This document shows, one piece after another, positions 17,245 to 25,107 of a stretch of DNA of 64,000 nt. Location: the NCBI GenBank assembly GCA_900553885.1, contig USFD01000003.1:1-64000 (forward strand), given 5' to 3'. The position numbers and the translations under genes are program-made. The DNA comes from an uncultured Ruminococcus sp. (GTDB lineage Bacteria > Bacillota > Clostridia > Lachnospirales > Lachnospiraceae). Under the pieces are notes generated by a model. That model was not told the DNA's origin. It searched no databases and worked only from the letters and a program-made list of their open reading frames with translations. The first letter of the stretch is position 1; each line of letters starts with the position of its first letter.

Positions 17245-18342
17245 ATGGAACATAAAAAAATCGGATTTGTAGGGCTCGGCCTGATCGGCGGTTCTATCGC
17301 CAAAGCGGTCCGCCGGTACTACCCGGACTGGGAGATCGCAGCCTTTGACAAGAACCGCGAGACCCTCGCTCTTGCCGTGCAGGAAGGGACAATTCACACC
17401 GCCTGCTCTTCTATAGATGATAACTTCAGAGGCTGCAGCTATATCTTTCTGTGCACACCTGTCGCCTATAATGCAGCTTATCTGTCACAGCTGAAGGATC
17501 TGGCAGGAGAAGACTGTATCCTGACGGATGTGGGAAGCGTCAAGACATCCATCCACGAAGAAGTCATCGCGCTGGGAATGGAAAAGAATTTTATCGGCGG
17601 ACATCCCATGGCCGGTTCTGAAAAAAGCGGATTCATCAACGCGAAGGCACATCTGATCGAAAATGCCTACTACATCCTCACCCCTTCGGCAAAAGTCGGA
17701 AAAGAGAAAGTGGAGGCATATAAAAATTTTATCGGATCCCTGAAGGCCCTTCCCATTGTTCTGGACTACCGGGAACACGACTTCATCACCGGAACAATCA
17801 GCCATCTGCCGCATATCATTGCGGCCACGCTGGTAAACTTTGTTCATGACACCGATACAAAAGACGAACTGATGAAGGCGCTTGCAGCCGGAGGATTCAA
17901 GGATATCACCCGGATTGCCTCCTCTTCTCCGGTCATGTGGCAGCAGATCTGCCTGAAAAACCGGGAAAACATTTCCCGCATACTGGGGCACTACATTGAA
18001 ACGCTGGAAAATGCAAAGACGCTGGTTGATACAGGCAATGAGGATGAGCTGTACGCTCTTTTTGAATCCTCCCGGGATTACAGGGACTCCATGCCCAACA
18101 ATTCTGCCGGACCTATCAAAAAACAGTTTGCCCTTTACTGCGATATTATTGACGAAGCCGGAGGGATTGCAACCATCGCCACAATTCTTGCCAGCAACAA
18201 TATCAATATCAAGAATATCGGAATCATACACAACCGGGAATTCGAAGAAGGTGTGCTGCGCATTGAATTCTATCAGGAAGCGGCATGCACAAAGGCAGCC
18301 GCGCTGCTCCAGAAATACCGGTATATTGTATATGAAGTATAA
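17245..18342 (+). CDS. tyrA: prephenate dehydrogenase with C-terminal ACT domain
   Basis: Oxidatively decarboxylates prephenate to 4-hydroxyphenylpyruvate in tyrosine synthesis, using NAD(P). The 365-residue protein has the dinucleotide motif GLGLIGGS (residues 10-17), TDVGSVK, GGHPMAGSEKSG with the catalytic His, and SHLPHIIA. The last 75 residues (from about ALYCDIIDEAGGIATIATIL) form an ACT domain expected to bind tyrosine for feedback control. aroA follows 51 bases downstream in the same unit, so this is an aromatic amino acid operon. Confidence 0.94.
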   Translation: MEHKKIGFVGLGLIGGSIAKAVRRYYPDWEIAAFDKNRETLALAVQEGTIHTACSSIDDNFRGCSYIFLCTPVAYNAAYLSQLKDLAGEDCILTDVGSVKTSIHEEVIALGMEKNFIGGHPMAGSEKSGFINAKAHLIENAYYILTPSAKVGKEKVEAYKNFIGSLKALPIVLDYREHDFITGTISHLPHIIAATLVNFVHDTDTKDELMKALAAGGFKDITRIASSSPVMWQQICLKNRENISRILGHYIETLENAKTLVDTGNEDELYALFESSRDYRDSMPNNSAGPIKKQFALYCDIIDEAGGIATIATILASNNINIKNIGIIHNREFEEGVLRIEFYQEAACTKAAALLQKYRYIVYEV

Positions 18343-18393
18343 GCAGCCTGTGTGCTGTGAGAAAAACAGAAAGAAGAAAGGAATCAGATTACT

Positions 18394-19683
18394 ATGGAAT
18401 TATGCGGCATTACAGGACTAAGAGGAACCGTATCTGTCCCGGGGGACAAATCCATCTCCCACAGATGCGTCATGTTTGGCTCCATCGCCGATGGAACTAC
18501 AGAAATCCACAATTTTCTTCCAGGCGCGGACTGCCTGGCTACAATACAGTGTTTTCGCACACTGGGCATTGAAATCGAGCAAAAAGACTCCACAGTCACT
18601 GTTCACGGAAAAGGGCTTCACGGACTTTCTGCCCCTTCCCATATCCTGGATGTAGGAAACAGCGGCACTACAACCCGTCTGCTTTCAGGTATTCTTGCCG
18701 GACAGCCCTTTGAGTCAAAACTTTCCGGAGATGAGTCGTTAAACTCCCGCCCCATGAAACGGATTATTGATCCGCTCACACAGATGGGGGCAAATATCTC
18801 CAGCATCCTCCGCAACGGATGCGCGCCGCTTTATATTGCTCCCTCCCGTCTCCACGGTATACACTATGATTCGCCGGTAGCAAGCGCGCAGGTGAAATCC
18901 TGTATTCTTCTTGCAGGGCTTTACGCGGAGGGGGAAACCTCTGTAACAGAACCCGGGCTTTCCCGGAACCACACAGAACTGATGCTCCGGGAATTCGGTG
19001 CAGACATCCGCTCTGTCCACGATCTGGACTGTTCCAGAACAACAGCAATTATCCGGCCCTGTCAGGAGCTTTACGGTCAGAAAATCACAGTGCCGGGAGA
19101 CATCTCTTCTGCTGCATATTTTATTGCGGCAGGGCTGATTGTTCCGGACTCCGAGATCCGGATCACAAATGTAGGCGTTAATCCTACCCGTGCCGGAATG
19201 CTGAAAGTCTGTGAAGATATGGGCGCCCGGATCGAGCTTGACAATGAGCGGACCGAGGGCGGGGAAAAAATCGCGGACATTACTGTCCGGACCAGCCAGC
19301 TCCACGGTACAGTTATTGAAGGGGATATTATCCCTGCGCTGATTGATGAAATCCCCATTATTGCGGTTATGGCCGCTGTGGCAGAAGGAACCACCGTTAT
19401 CCGGGACGCAGCGGAACTGAAGGTGAAGGAAACCGACCGTATCGAGACAGTTACTGATAACCTGAAAGCAATGGGATGTGACGTTACCCCGACAGACGAT
19501 GGCATGATCATCAAAGGTGGGAAACTCAAAGGCGCTTCTATCCATACTCTGCTGGATCACCGGATTGCTATGGCATTCAGTATTGCGGCCCTGGCCGCGG
19601 AAGGACGGACCCGCATACTGGACAGCAAATGTGTCGATGTGTCCTACCCCACCTTCTATGATACCTTTGAAGATCTGCTTTAA
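18394..19683 (+). CDS. aroA: 3-phosphoshikimate 1-carboxyvinyltransferase (EPSP synthase)
   Basis: Joins phosphoenolpyruvate to shikimate-3-phosphate, the sixth step of the shikimate pathway. The 429-residue protein shows VPGDKSISHR (residues 11-20) with the substrate-binding Lys, LDVGNSGTTTRLLSG, and KVKETDRIE with catalytic Lys-Glu near residue 350; DHRIAMAF follows. NSGTTTR resembles the class II enzymes of Gram-positive bacteria. It is the second gene after tyrA and is closed by a strong terminator. Confidence 0.95.
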   Translation: MELCGITGLRGTVSVPGDKSISHRCVMFGSIADGTTEIHNFLPGADCLATIQCFRTLGIEIEQKDSTVTVHGKGLHGLSAPSHILDVGNSGTTTRLLSGILAGQPFESKLSGDESLNSRPMKRIIDPLTQMGANISSILRNGCAPLYIAPSRLHGIHYDSPVASAQVKSCILLAGLYAEGETSVTEPGLSRNHTELMLREFGADIRSVHDLDCSRTTAIIRPCQELYGQKITVPGDISSAAYFIAAGLIVPDSEIRITNVGVNPTRAGMLKVCEDMGARIELDNERTEGGEKIADITVRTSQLHGTVIEGDIIPALIDEIPIIAVMAAVAEGTTVIRDAAELKVKETDRIETVTDNLKAMGCDVTPTDDGMIIKGGKLKGASIHTLLDHRIAMAFSIAALAAEGRTRILDSKCVDVSYPTFYDTFEDLL

Positions 19684-19722
19684 ATAAGATTTCCGGATCT
19701 TTCCTGATCTTATACAGGACAA

Positions 19723-19764
19723 AAAACGGCAGGAATTTCTTTCCGGAATTCCTGCCGTTTTCTT
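19723..19764. terminator. bidirectional terminator, aroA / SpoIIE-type gene
   Basis: AAAACGGCAGGAATT pairs with AATTCCTGCCGTTTT; A/T tracts flank both sides and the two neighbouring genes converge here. Confidence 0.9.
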
Positions 19765-19780
19765 CCGCCGTTCTTTGTCC

Positions 19781-20956
19781 TCAGTAATATTTTACTGTGA
19801 CACATTTTCCCATTTGTTCCATTATACGGATCAGTTGTTCTGCCAGGTTCATCCGCATGCTCAGTTCAAAGTTCAGATCCGAATTTTTGTGCGCCTTATT
19901 TACAGCGGTTCCGACAAAGAGATTCAGCTCCGTGCACTCTTCGATCAGCAGCTTCGCAAGCCGGGAAGCACCATTATCAGCGTCCAGTTCATCAAAAAAC
20001 TCCGGATCAAACTCACCCTTTACATACTTCTTCAGAATCTTCAGACATTTCCCTAGCGTGAGTACTCCTTCAGTTACAAGATCCAGGCCTTCAATCTCTG
20101 CCATAGGAGGCACATCCGGATCCGCGCTGTCTGCCCGGGTGCGGATTTCTTTGCCAAGAAACCGGGCCGCTATCCTGGAACTTGTGCCGCCGGAGACAAC
20201 TTTTTTCCCTTCCGCGTGCATAAATTCATGCATAAGCCTGTCATCATCTTCCCTTTTCTCCGGAGGGCCGGTGAAAATATTTACAATTCTGCGCTCAATT
20301 ACTCTGGCGACGGCAACGGTTGTGTCATCACCGGGCTTTTCTTCATAAAGCTCATCACAGGCCTGACTTAAAAGGGCAGCCAGACGGGAGGCGGATAATG
20401 TTTTCTTTGTACATTTCAGCGTATATTCCGCCATGGCCTCCCAGGTCCAGCCCTGCATATTCAGAATGGAGCCGGCGCCGGCATAGATGACGCCGTCGCT
20501 CATCAGAACAAAACAGTCATTTTTCTTTACCTGAAACCGGTATTCATGGATCTTTTTTCCTGCTATATCCTGCACCTCATAAGGATAATTCACAATCTTC
20601 CCGTCCCGGATAAAAACGCAGGAAGGATTGTCGAATTCCGCCAGGTACGCCTGTCCGCTGCGGAAAATCTGCAGGATGGAAAAGGCGGCATAGGCCACTT
20701 TGCGTACTTTGCATACCGGAAGGGTTCTGGCTATGGTCTCCACACAGGATTCCATAGAGGCCCCTTCCTTCAGCATAGTCCCCAGTATTTTTGACGTCAG
20801 CGTGGCCAGTATACTGGCCTTTACTCCGCTGCCCATACCGTCGGCCAGAATCACGATATCTGAATCCGCTGTTTTCAGGATCTCCACCTTGTCTCCGCAC
20901 AGTTCCTCCTGATATTTATTAAGGCTTCTCCAGGCCACATCAATACTCACACTCAT
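19781..20956 (-). CDS. SpoIIE-type PP2C serine phosphatase
   Basis: A 391-residue cytoplasmic protein. Its N-terminal half is a PPM/SpoIIE phosphatase domain with the metal-binding aspartates in ILADGMGSGV (near residue 41), VLMSDGVIYAG and PGDDTTVAV. The C-terminal 150 residues are not assigned. The start at 20956 has GGAGG 9 bases upstream; the longer frame from 20974 overlaps the previous gene. It lies 4 bases after the hydrogenase-like sensor gene. Such pairs of sensory [FeFe]-hydrogenase and SpoIIE phosphatase are known in clostridia and are thought to transduce a redox or hydrogen signal by dephosphorylation. Confidence 0.87.
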   Translation of the reverse strand: MSVSIDVAWRSLNKYQEELCGDKVEILKTADSDIVILADGMGSGVKASILATLTSKILGTMLKEGASMESCVETIARTLPVCKVRKVAYAAFSILQIFRSGQAYLAEFDNPSCVFIRDGKIVNYPYEVQDIAGKKIHEYRFQVKKNDCFVLMSDGVIYAGAGSILNMQGWTWEAMAEYTLKCTKKTLSASRLAALLSQACDELYEEKPGDDTTVAVARVIERRIVNIFTGPPEKREDDDRLMHEFMHAEGKKVVSGGTSSRIAARFLGKEIRTRADSADPDVPPMAEIEGLDLVTEGVLTLGKCLKILKKYVKGEFDPEFFDELDADNGASRLAKLLIEECTELNLFVGTAVNKAHKNSDLNFELSMRMNLAEQLIRIMEQMGKCVTVKYY

Positions 20957-20960
20957 AGGC

Positions 20961-21287
20961 CTAATCCTCCTCATTCAGGATGGAGTCCCGCAGCTTTGTC
21001 AGCGTCACCTTTGTCTCCGCCGTAGTCTCGCCCAGCAGTCCCGCGATCTCCTGAGCCACCATCATCTGTTTTTCAATAACTTTCCGGGCCATCTCCACAG
21101 TCTCAACCTTCAGGTTATAGTGCTGTTCTCTTATTTTCTCCTCCCGGGTCACATCCCGGAACATGACAAGAACCGCATCCAGATTTTCAATATATACAAT
21201 ACTCTCTTCTGCCGTTATTCTGCCCTTTTCCAGCTTTACTTTTTTATTCAGAACAGACTCTCTGCTAAGGAGTGTCTCTTCAATATC
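20961..21287 (-). pseudogene. C-terminal PAS part of the hydrogenase-like sensor, out of frame
   Basis: This frame encodes about 108 residues beginning DIEETLLSRESVLNKKVKLE and including EESIVYIENLDAVLVMFRD, the second half of a PAS domain, followed by a helical tail. The preceding frame (21280-22665) ends in the first half of the same PAS domain at FEFMEGY. Removing one G from the GGG at 21287-21289 joins the two as FEFMEDIEETLL. No ribosome binding site with an in-frame ATG precedes it; the only early start is a TTG inside the upstream gene. I read it as the tail of one gene broken by a +1 frameshift or a sequence error. Confidence 0.75.
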
Positions 21288-22665
21288 CCTCCATAAACTC
21301 AAATATGTACCGCTGCACCGCCTCGTCGCGGCCTACGCCGAGAAGTTCCTGTCCTTTCCGGTTGCAGTCCAGAATCTTCATATCATTTCCTACAACAAAG
21401 ATCATATTCGGCGTGGCATCCAGTACGACGTTGGACATGGACTCTGCTTTTGTCAGAGCATAGGGCATGCACATGGACTGTTCCGCCTTTCCCTGAAAAA
21501 CAGCCACAGCCTTTTCCCGGCAGGTGGAATACCCGCAGGCGCCGCAGTTGAGTTCGTCGGCGGGAGAATATTTGCCTGTGGACCGGAGAATGCGGGTAAT
21601 CTGCTCCTCTGACGGCATTGGATCGGAAAGCCTCCTGTCGCCGAATTTTTTTGCCATTTCCTCCGGGCTCATATCCGGCAGATTCCGGGCCGCCTTATAG
21701 GATACGGTATTTTCGATTTTTACTTTTGTTTTTACATATGACGTATTCCAATGGGCGGAAGCAGGACCTTTCGCGCAGCCGCCTTCACAGACATTTGCCT
21801 CGATAAAACAGTGTTCCAGTTCTCCCCTCCGGAGACACTCCAGCATTTCCATACAGTTCTCCAGGCCGTCCACAAACACTTTATGATATCCGTCCGCCTC
21901 TTCTTCCGTTATAACCGACTGAATCACACCGCCGCTGACCGGATAAAGCCGGTTGATCTTCGGATCCGGATTGCCCATGGGCTTATCTGCACAGGCGTGA
22001 ATATCAATTCCCGCCTCTTTCAGCCAGACTGCCAGTTCTTCAAATGTAAGAATTCCGTCGATTGCCCCGGCCACTCTTTCATCTCCGGCCGCCTCCTGTT
22101 TTTTTGCAATACAGGGTCCCAGAAATACCACTTTCACATCCGGTCCGTACAGTTTTTTGATAAAGCGTCCGTGGGCTACCATGGGCGAAACTACAGGGGC
22201 CATCATTTCAGCACAGTCCGGGTAATATTTTTCTATCAGATCATTTACGCTGGGACAGCAGGTAGTAATAATGTTTGGCATTTTTGCCTCACGGACCAGT
22301 TTCTTATACTCATTGGTTACCAGAGCGGCACCCTCTGCCGTCTCTCTTACTTCCGCAAATCCAAGCCGTTCCAGAGCATCCGCCACCTGTCCCGGTGTAT
22401 CAAACTCCAGCACGCCCGCATAGGAAGGCGCTATGGAGATTACCGTAGTACAGCCCTGACGCAGATATCCCTTTACCCGGTCCAGATCACTGGCAAATGT
22501 CTTGGCATTCTGCGGGCAGACTTCCAGGCAGCGGCCGCAGTTAATGCAGTGATCAACCATAATCCGGGCCTGTTCGTCTCTGACGGCAATGGCCTTCACC
22601 GCGCAGTGGCGCACACATTTATAGCAGTGACGGCATTTTGCGTCCTTAAAATCTATGACTTTCAT
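21280..22665 (-). CDS. sensory [FeFe]-hydrogenase-like protein (HydS type), frameshifted 3' end
   Basis: A 461-residue frame. The N-terminus carries two 4Fe-4S motifs (CRHCYKCVRHC and CINCGRCLEVCP, residues about 11-50). The H-cluster-type domain shows TTCCPSVN (in place of the TSCCPxW of catalytic enzymes), FLGPCIAKKQE and EANVCEGGCAKGP; then LNCGACGYSTCREKA is an extra 4Fe-4S site, and a PAS domain begins near residue 425. This order matches the sensory group C hydrogenases. The PAS domain is cut short by a stop at 21280 and continues in another frame. GGAGG lies 10 bases before the ATG at 22665. A SpoIIE phosphatase follows. Confidence 0.85.
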   Translation of the reverse strand: MKVIDFKDAKCRHCYKCVRHCAVKAIAVRDEQARIMVDHCINCGRCLEVCPQNAKTFASDLDRVKGYLRQGCTTVISIAPSYAGVLEFDTPGQVADALERLGFAEVRETAEGAALVTNEYKKLVREAKMPNIITTCCPSVNDLIEKYYPDCAEMMAPVVSPMVAHGRFIKKLYGPDVKVVFLGPCIAKKQEAAGDERVAGAIDGILTFEELAVWLKEAGIDIHACADKPMGNPDPKINRLYPVSGGVIQSVITEEEADGYHKVFVDGLENCMEMLECLRRGELEHCFIEANVCEGGCAKGPASAHWNTSYVKTKVKIENTVSYKAARNLPDMSPEEMAKKFGDRRLSDPMPSEEQITRILRSTGKYSPADELNCGACGYSTCREKAVAVFQGKAEQSMCMPYALTKAESMSNVVLDATPNMIFVVGNDMKILDCNRKGQELLGVGRDEAVQRYIFEFMEGY

Positions 22666-22695
22666 TCCGGCATATCCTCCTTTATCCCGGGAAAG

Positions 22696-22722
22696 CCGGA
22701 CCGACCGGTATAATCGGTCCGG
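22696..22722 (-). promoter_or_regulatory. leader hairpin before the hydrogenase-like gene
   Basis: CCGGACCGA (22696-22704) and TCGGTCCGG (22714-22722) form a perfect 9-bp stem with a 9-base loop. It ends about 20 bases before the GGAGG of the gene. There is no T-run, so it is not a terminator; it could affect translation or mRNA stability. Confidence 0.6.
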
Positions 22723-22726
22723 ACCG

Positions 22727-22751
22727 TGTGTAACATAATTATTGTAACACA
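22727..22751. promoter_or_regulatory. candidate operator of the hydrogenase-like operon
   Basis: On the minus strand TGTGTTACA and TGTTACACA flank a 7-base spacer, giving both a dyad and a direct repeat of TGTTACA. It covers TACAAT, a probable -10 element with TTCACG 18 bases upstream. The regulator is unknown; the half sites do not match the Rex or FNR consensus well. Confidence 0.45.
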
Positions 22752-22821
22752 GCCTCCCGGCTTTCGTGAACCGGTTATGAAAGACAAAAATCAGTAAAAG
22801 GACAGAGAACCGTACGTCAGA

Positions 22822-23373
22822 CTATTTGATGGATTTTCCCAGCTCATAAGCTTCTTTTAATTCCGGTTTCCCCTCGATATCTCCCACATCTGCGTTGCCT
22901 CCGGCAAGGACATGGCCCAGATTCTTCCATCTTAAATGCTCCATCAGGTGGTCATAGTAAAGAAGCACGTCGTCAAATCCGTTTCCCTCCGCAGCCATCA
23001 GAAGCGCGGAAGACCTGCCGTGCCCTCTGAGGAGGTTGCCGTCGCCCTCCTCCAGTGCAAACAGACGGTCCATTGCCGTCCGGATCTGGCCGCTCATGTT
23101 CCAGTAATACAGAGGTGTTGCAAGGATCACCACATCGCACTCCTTCACGGCCGGATAGATCTGATTCATATCATCCTTCTGAACACAGGGACATTCTCTG
23201 CTGCTGTGTCCGCCGAAGCATCCCCTGCAGCCATGAATCTCCATCCCGCTTAAGAAAAATTCCGTCACCGTGTTTCCTGCGCTTTCTGCTCCTTCTGTGA
23301 AGGATTTTACAAGCGCTGATGTATTTCCCTTTTTTCTGGGACTTCCGTTTAATATTACAATCTTCTTACCCAT
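22822..23373 (-). CDS. NAD(P)H-dependent FMN oxidoreductase, flavodoxin fold
   Basis: A 183-residue flavoprotein. The N-terminus KKIVILNGSPRKKGNTSAL contains the FMN phosphate loop GSPRKKGNT typical of NADPH-dependent FMN reductases and iron-sulfur flavoproteins; LATPLYYWNMSGQIRTAMDR is the second flavin contact. Four cysteines around residues 49-65 (GCRGCFGG and ECPC) may form a metal or redox site. It follows a paralogue by 33 bases and lies opposite an HxlR regulator, so the pair may respond to electrophiles or quinones. Confidence 0.85.
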   Translation of the reverse strand: MGKKIVILNGSPRKKGNTSALVKSFTEGAESAGNTVTEFFLSGMEIHGCRGCFGGHSSRECPCVQKDDMNQIYPAVKECDVVILATPLYYWNMSGQIRTAMDRLFALEEGDGNLLRGHGRSSALLMAAEGNGFDDVLLYYDHLMEHLRWKNLGHVLAGGNADVGDIEGKPELKEAYELGKSIK

Positions 23374-23406
23374 ATGGTTTTCTCCTCCATTGCGTGATAT
23401 TCCGGC

Positions 23407-23952
23407 TCAGATCTTATCAGCCAGGGCTGCCGCCTGAGCACATCCGTCTGTCTTTTCGATATCGCCTGTATTCAGGACGCCGGGAATGAGTACTTCGCCG
23501 ACCATCTTCCATTTATTTAATGCAGCTGTACGCTCCATAGGGATCCGCACTCCGTCCAGGACTGTCATATCCTCTTCCTCACAGCAGGCAATAAGGGCAC
23601 ATTCTTTTCCGGCAATATCTTTCCCGCCTACTACAAGCGAATAGATCCGGTCAATCACTGCCTTGATCTGAGACGGAATAGAATACCAGTAAACCGGCAT
23701 GGTAAATACAAGCGCATCTGCATCTAAAATAGCAGGGGCTATGGTGTTGAAATCATCGTCAAAGGTACAGGCCTTTCCTGTGCTGTAGCAGGTTTCACAG
23801 GCATGGCAGCCGCCCAGCTTCATCATGGCCGCGTCGAACCTTGTTACGGTGTGTCCTTTCTCTTCTGCCGCTTTAATGAAAGCGTCTGTCATAGCAAAAC
23901 TGTTTCCGTTTTTCCTCGGGCTTCCTGTAATTACAACGATTTTTTTACTCAT
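23407..23952 (-). CDS. NAD(P)H-dependent FMN oxidoreductase, flavodoxin fold
   Basis: A 181-residue paralogue of the next gene. It has the flavin loop GSPRKNGNS (residues 10-18), GGCHACETCYSTGKAC with four cysteines, and FTMPVYWYSIPSQIKAVIDR. It is first in a two-gene unit whose promoter overlaps a dyad beside the divergent hxlR gene. HxlR-type regulators commonly control neighbouring flavin reductases; the natural substrate is not evident. Confidence 0.85.
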   Translation of the reverse strand: MSKKIVVITGSPRKNGNSFAMTDAFIKAAEEKGHTVTRFDAAMMKLGGCHACETCYSTGKACTFDDDFNTIAPAILDADALVFTMPVYWYSIPSQIKAVIDRIYSLVVGGKDIAGKECALIACCEEEDMTVLDGVRIPMERTAALNKWKMVGEVLIPGVLNTGDIEKTDGCAQAAALADKI

Positions 23953-23986
23953 AAGTCATCTCTCCTTTTTGTATTTCCCCGCGGGA

Positions 23987-24015
23987 TTGACATTCCCCGC
24001 TGCTGATATTACAAT
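23987..24015 (+). promoter_or_regulatory. promoter of the HxlR-family gene
   Basis: TTGACA (23987-23992), 17 bases, TACAAT (24010-24015), near consensus. Its -10 overlaps the opposing -10 at 24014-24019. Confidence 0.78.
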
Positions 24016-24041
24016 CATAGCAAGAATGTTCCATAAAACAA
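24014..24041 (-). promoter_or_regulatory. promoter of the flavin oxidoreductase pair
   Basis: Minus strand TTGTTT (24036-24041), 16 bases, TATGAT (24014-24019). The -35 touches the operator that starts at 24040. Confidence 0.55.
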
Positions 24042-24087
24042 GTACGCACATAAAAGTGTGATACTTACAAAGAAGTTCAATACTTAC
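24040..24087. promoter_or_regulatory. HxlR-type operator repeats
   Basis: AAGTAC ... ATACTT (24040-24066) is an inverted repeat with inner GCAC/GTGT; AAGT and ACTT recur at 24073-24085, and ATACTTAC is repeated at 24061 and 24080, 19 bases apart. The array lies between the divergent genes and downstream of the hxlR promoter, which fits autoregulation. Confidence 0.6.
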
Positions 24088-24104
24088 CCAAAGGAGAGTG
24101 TAAA

Positions 24105-24437
24105 ATGGAAAAAAGATGTATTTCCAATGAAACTTTAAGTACTACCGGATTCAGTTATACATTATCTCTGATCAACGGAAAATATAAAATGACCATCCTT
24201 TACACACTGATGGAATTCGGTGTGGTAAGATTCAACGAAATGAAAAAATATATCGGACAGATTTCCTATAAAACGCTGAGCTCCACGCTGAAAGAACTGG
24301 AAGCAGACCAGCTTGTCCACAGAGAAGAATATCCGCAGATTCCGCCCAAAGTAGAATACAGTCTGACGGAAAGAGGGAAATCACTGATCCCCATCCTGGA
24401 CATGATGTGCGAATGGGGAGACAAAAACCGGCTTTGA
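24105..24437 (+). CDS. HxlR-family transcriptional regulator
   Basis: A 110-residue winged-helix DNA-binding protein. YTLSLINGKYKMTILYTLM (about residues 18-36), RFNEMKKYIGQISYKTLSSTLKELE and the wing VEYSLTERGKSLIPIL are the HxlR pattern. Many HxlR members sense electrophiles through a Cys near the N-terminus; C5 is present here. It is divergent from two flavin oxidoreductase genes and is the obvious regulator of them. GGAGAG lies about 8 bases before the start. Confidence 0.9.
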   Translation: MEKRCISNETLSTTGFSYTLSLINGKYKMTILYTLMEFGVVRFNEMKKYIGQISYKTLSSTLKELEADQLVHREEYPQIPPKVEYSLTERGKSLIPILDMMCEWGDKNRL

Positions 24438-24455
24438 ACAGCCGGTTTTTGTCTT
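24420..24455 (+). terminator. terminator of the HxlR gene
   Basis: GACAAAAACCGGCT pairs with AGCCGGTTTTTGTC; the hairpin includes the stop codon. Confidence 0.82.
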
Positions 24456-24690
24456 CATACTATTTGTCATCATCTCACCCTCCTGTTTCCTCTGAAACTG
24501 CGCCTCTGTCCGTGTTTTATGCTATTTTCCGTTTCAATAAAATCTTTTCATATTTTTACATGTTCAATTAACCCTCAATTTAACAGCCGCATAATGAAAT
24601 AGCAAATATTTATATTTGATTCTTTTTATAGATTTAAACTGTATATGCTGAATTACGCCGCGGGTACGGCTAAAATTTTTCTTTCACAGG

Positions 24691-24719
24691 TTGACATATA
24701 CCGCCATGGGGTATATATT
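24691..24719 (+). promoter_or_regulatory. csoR-copA promoter with CsoR operator 1
   Basis: TTGACA (24691-24696), 17 bases, TATATT (24714-24719). The spacer carries the dyad ATACCGCCATGGGGTAT, a CsoR-type G/C-rich operator flanked by TA steps. The rest of the 334-base gap from 24438 shows only AT-rich sequence and no gene. Confidence 0.82.
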
Positions 24720-24736
24720 ATATATGCAGATAAAAA

Positions 24737-24750
24737 TACCCCGTAGGGGT
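24737..24750. promoter_or_regulatory. CsoR operator 2
   Basis: TACCCCGTAGGGGT is a near-perfect dyad with the TACCCC/GGGGT half sites of Firmicute CsoR boxes. It lies in the early transcribed region, 18 bases after the -10 and before the GGGAGG ribosome binding site. Confidence 0.82.
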
Positions 24751-24771
24751 TTGAAGGGAGGCTGTAAATAG

Positions 24772-25083
24772 GTGGAAGAAAATAAAACATGCTCAGCCTG
24801 TAAACACAGGACAAAAGAACGCTCGGAAAAAGAGCGGCGGAATATGCTGAACCGCCTGAACCGTATTGAAGGTCAGGTGCGCGGCATCAAAAAGATGGTA
24901 GAAAATGATGTCTATTGTCCGGATATCCTGATTCAGGTATCCGCAGTCAACGCAGCACTGAACAGTTTTAATAAAGTTCTTCTGGCGGAGCATATCCGCA
25001 CCTGTGTTGCGGAAGATATAAAGGAAGGAAAGGACGAGACCATCGACGAGCTGGTTCTTGTCCTGCAGAAACTGATGAAATAA
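24772..25083 (+). CDS. csoR: copper-sensing transcriptional repressor
   Basis: A 103-residue all-helical repressor that leaves DNA when it binds Cu(I). The CsoR ligand set is present: C49 in VYCPD, H74 and C78 in AEHIRTC. RRNMLNRLNRIEGQVRGIKKM is the conserved DNA-facing helix. The N-terminus has an extra CSACKH that could also touch metal. The start codon is GTG, with GGGAGG upstream. Two matching operators lie in its promoter and copA follows after 24 bases. Confidence 0.93.
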   Translation: MEENKTCSACKHRTKERSEKERRNMLNRLNRIEGQVRGIKKMVENDVYCPDILIQVSAVNAALNSFNKVLLAEHIRTCVAEDIKEGKDETIDELVLVLQKLMK

Positions 25084-25107
25084 CAGCAATTTTCAGGAGG
25101 TTTTATT

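Noticed and set aside
18739..19722. 327-residue minus-strand frame
   Set aside because: It is antisense to aroA, which has all catalytic motifs.
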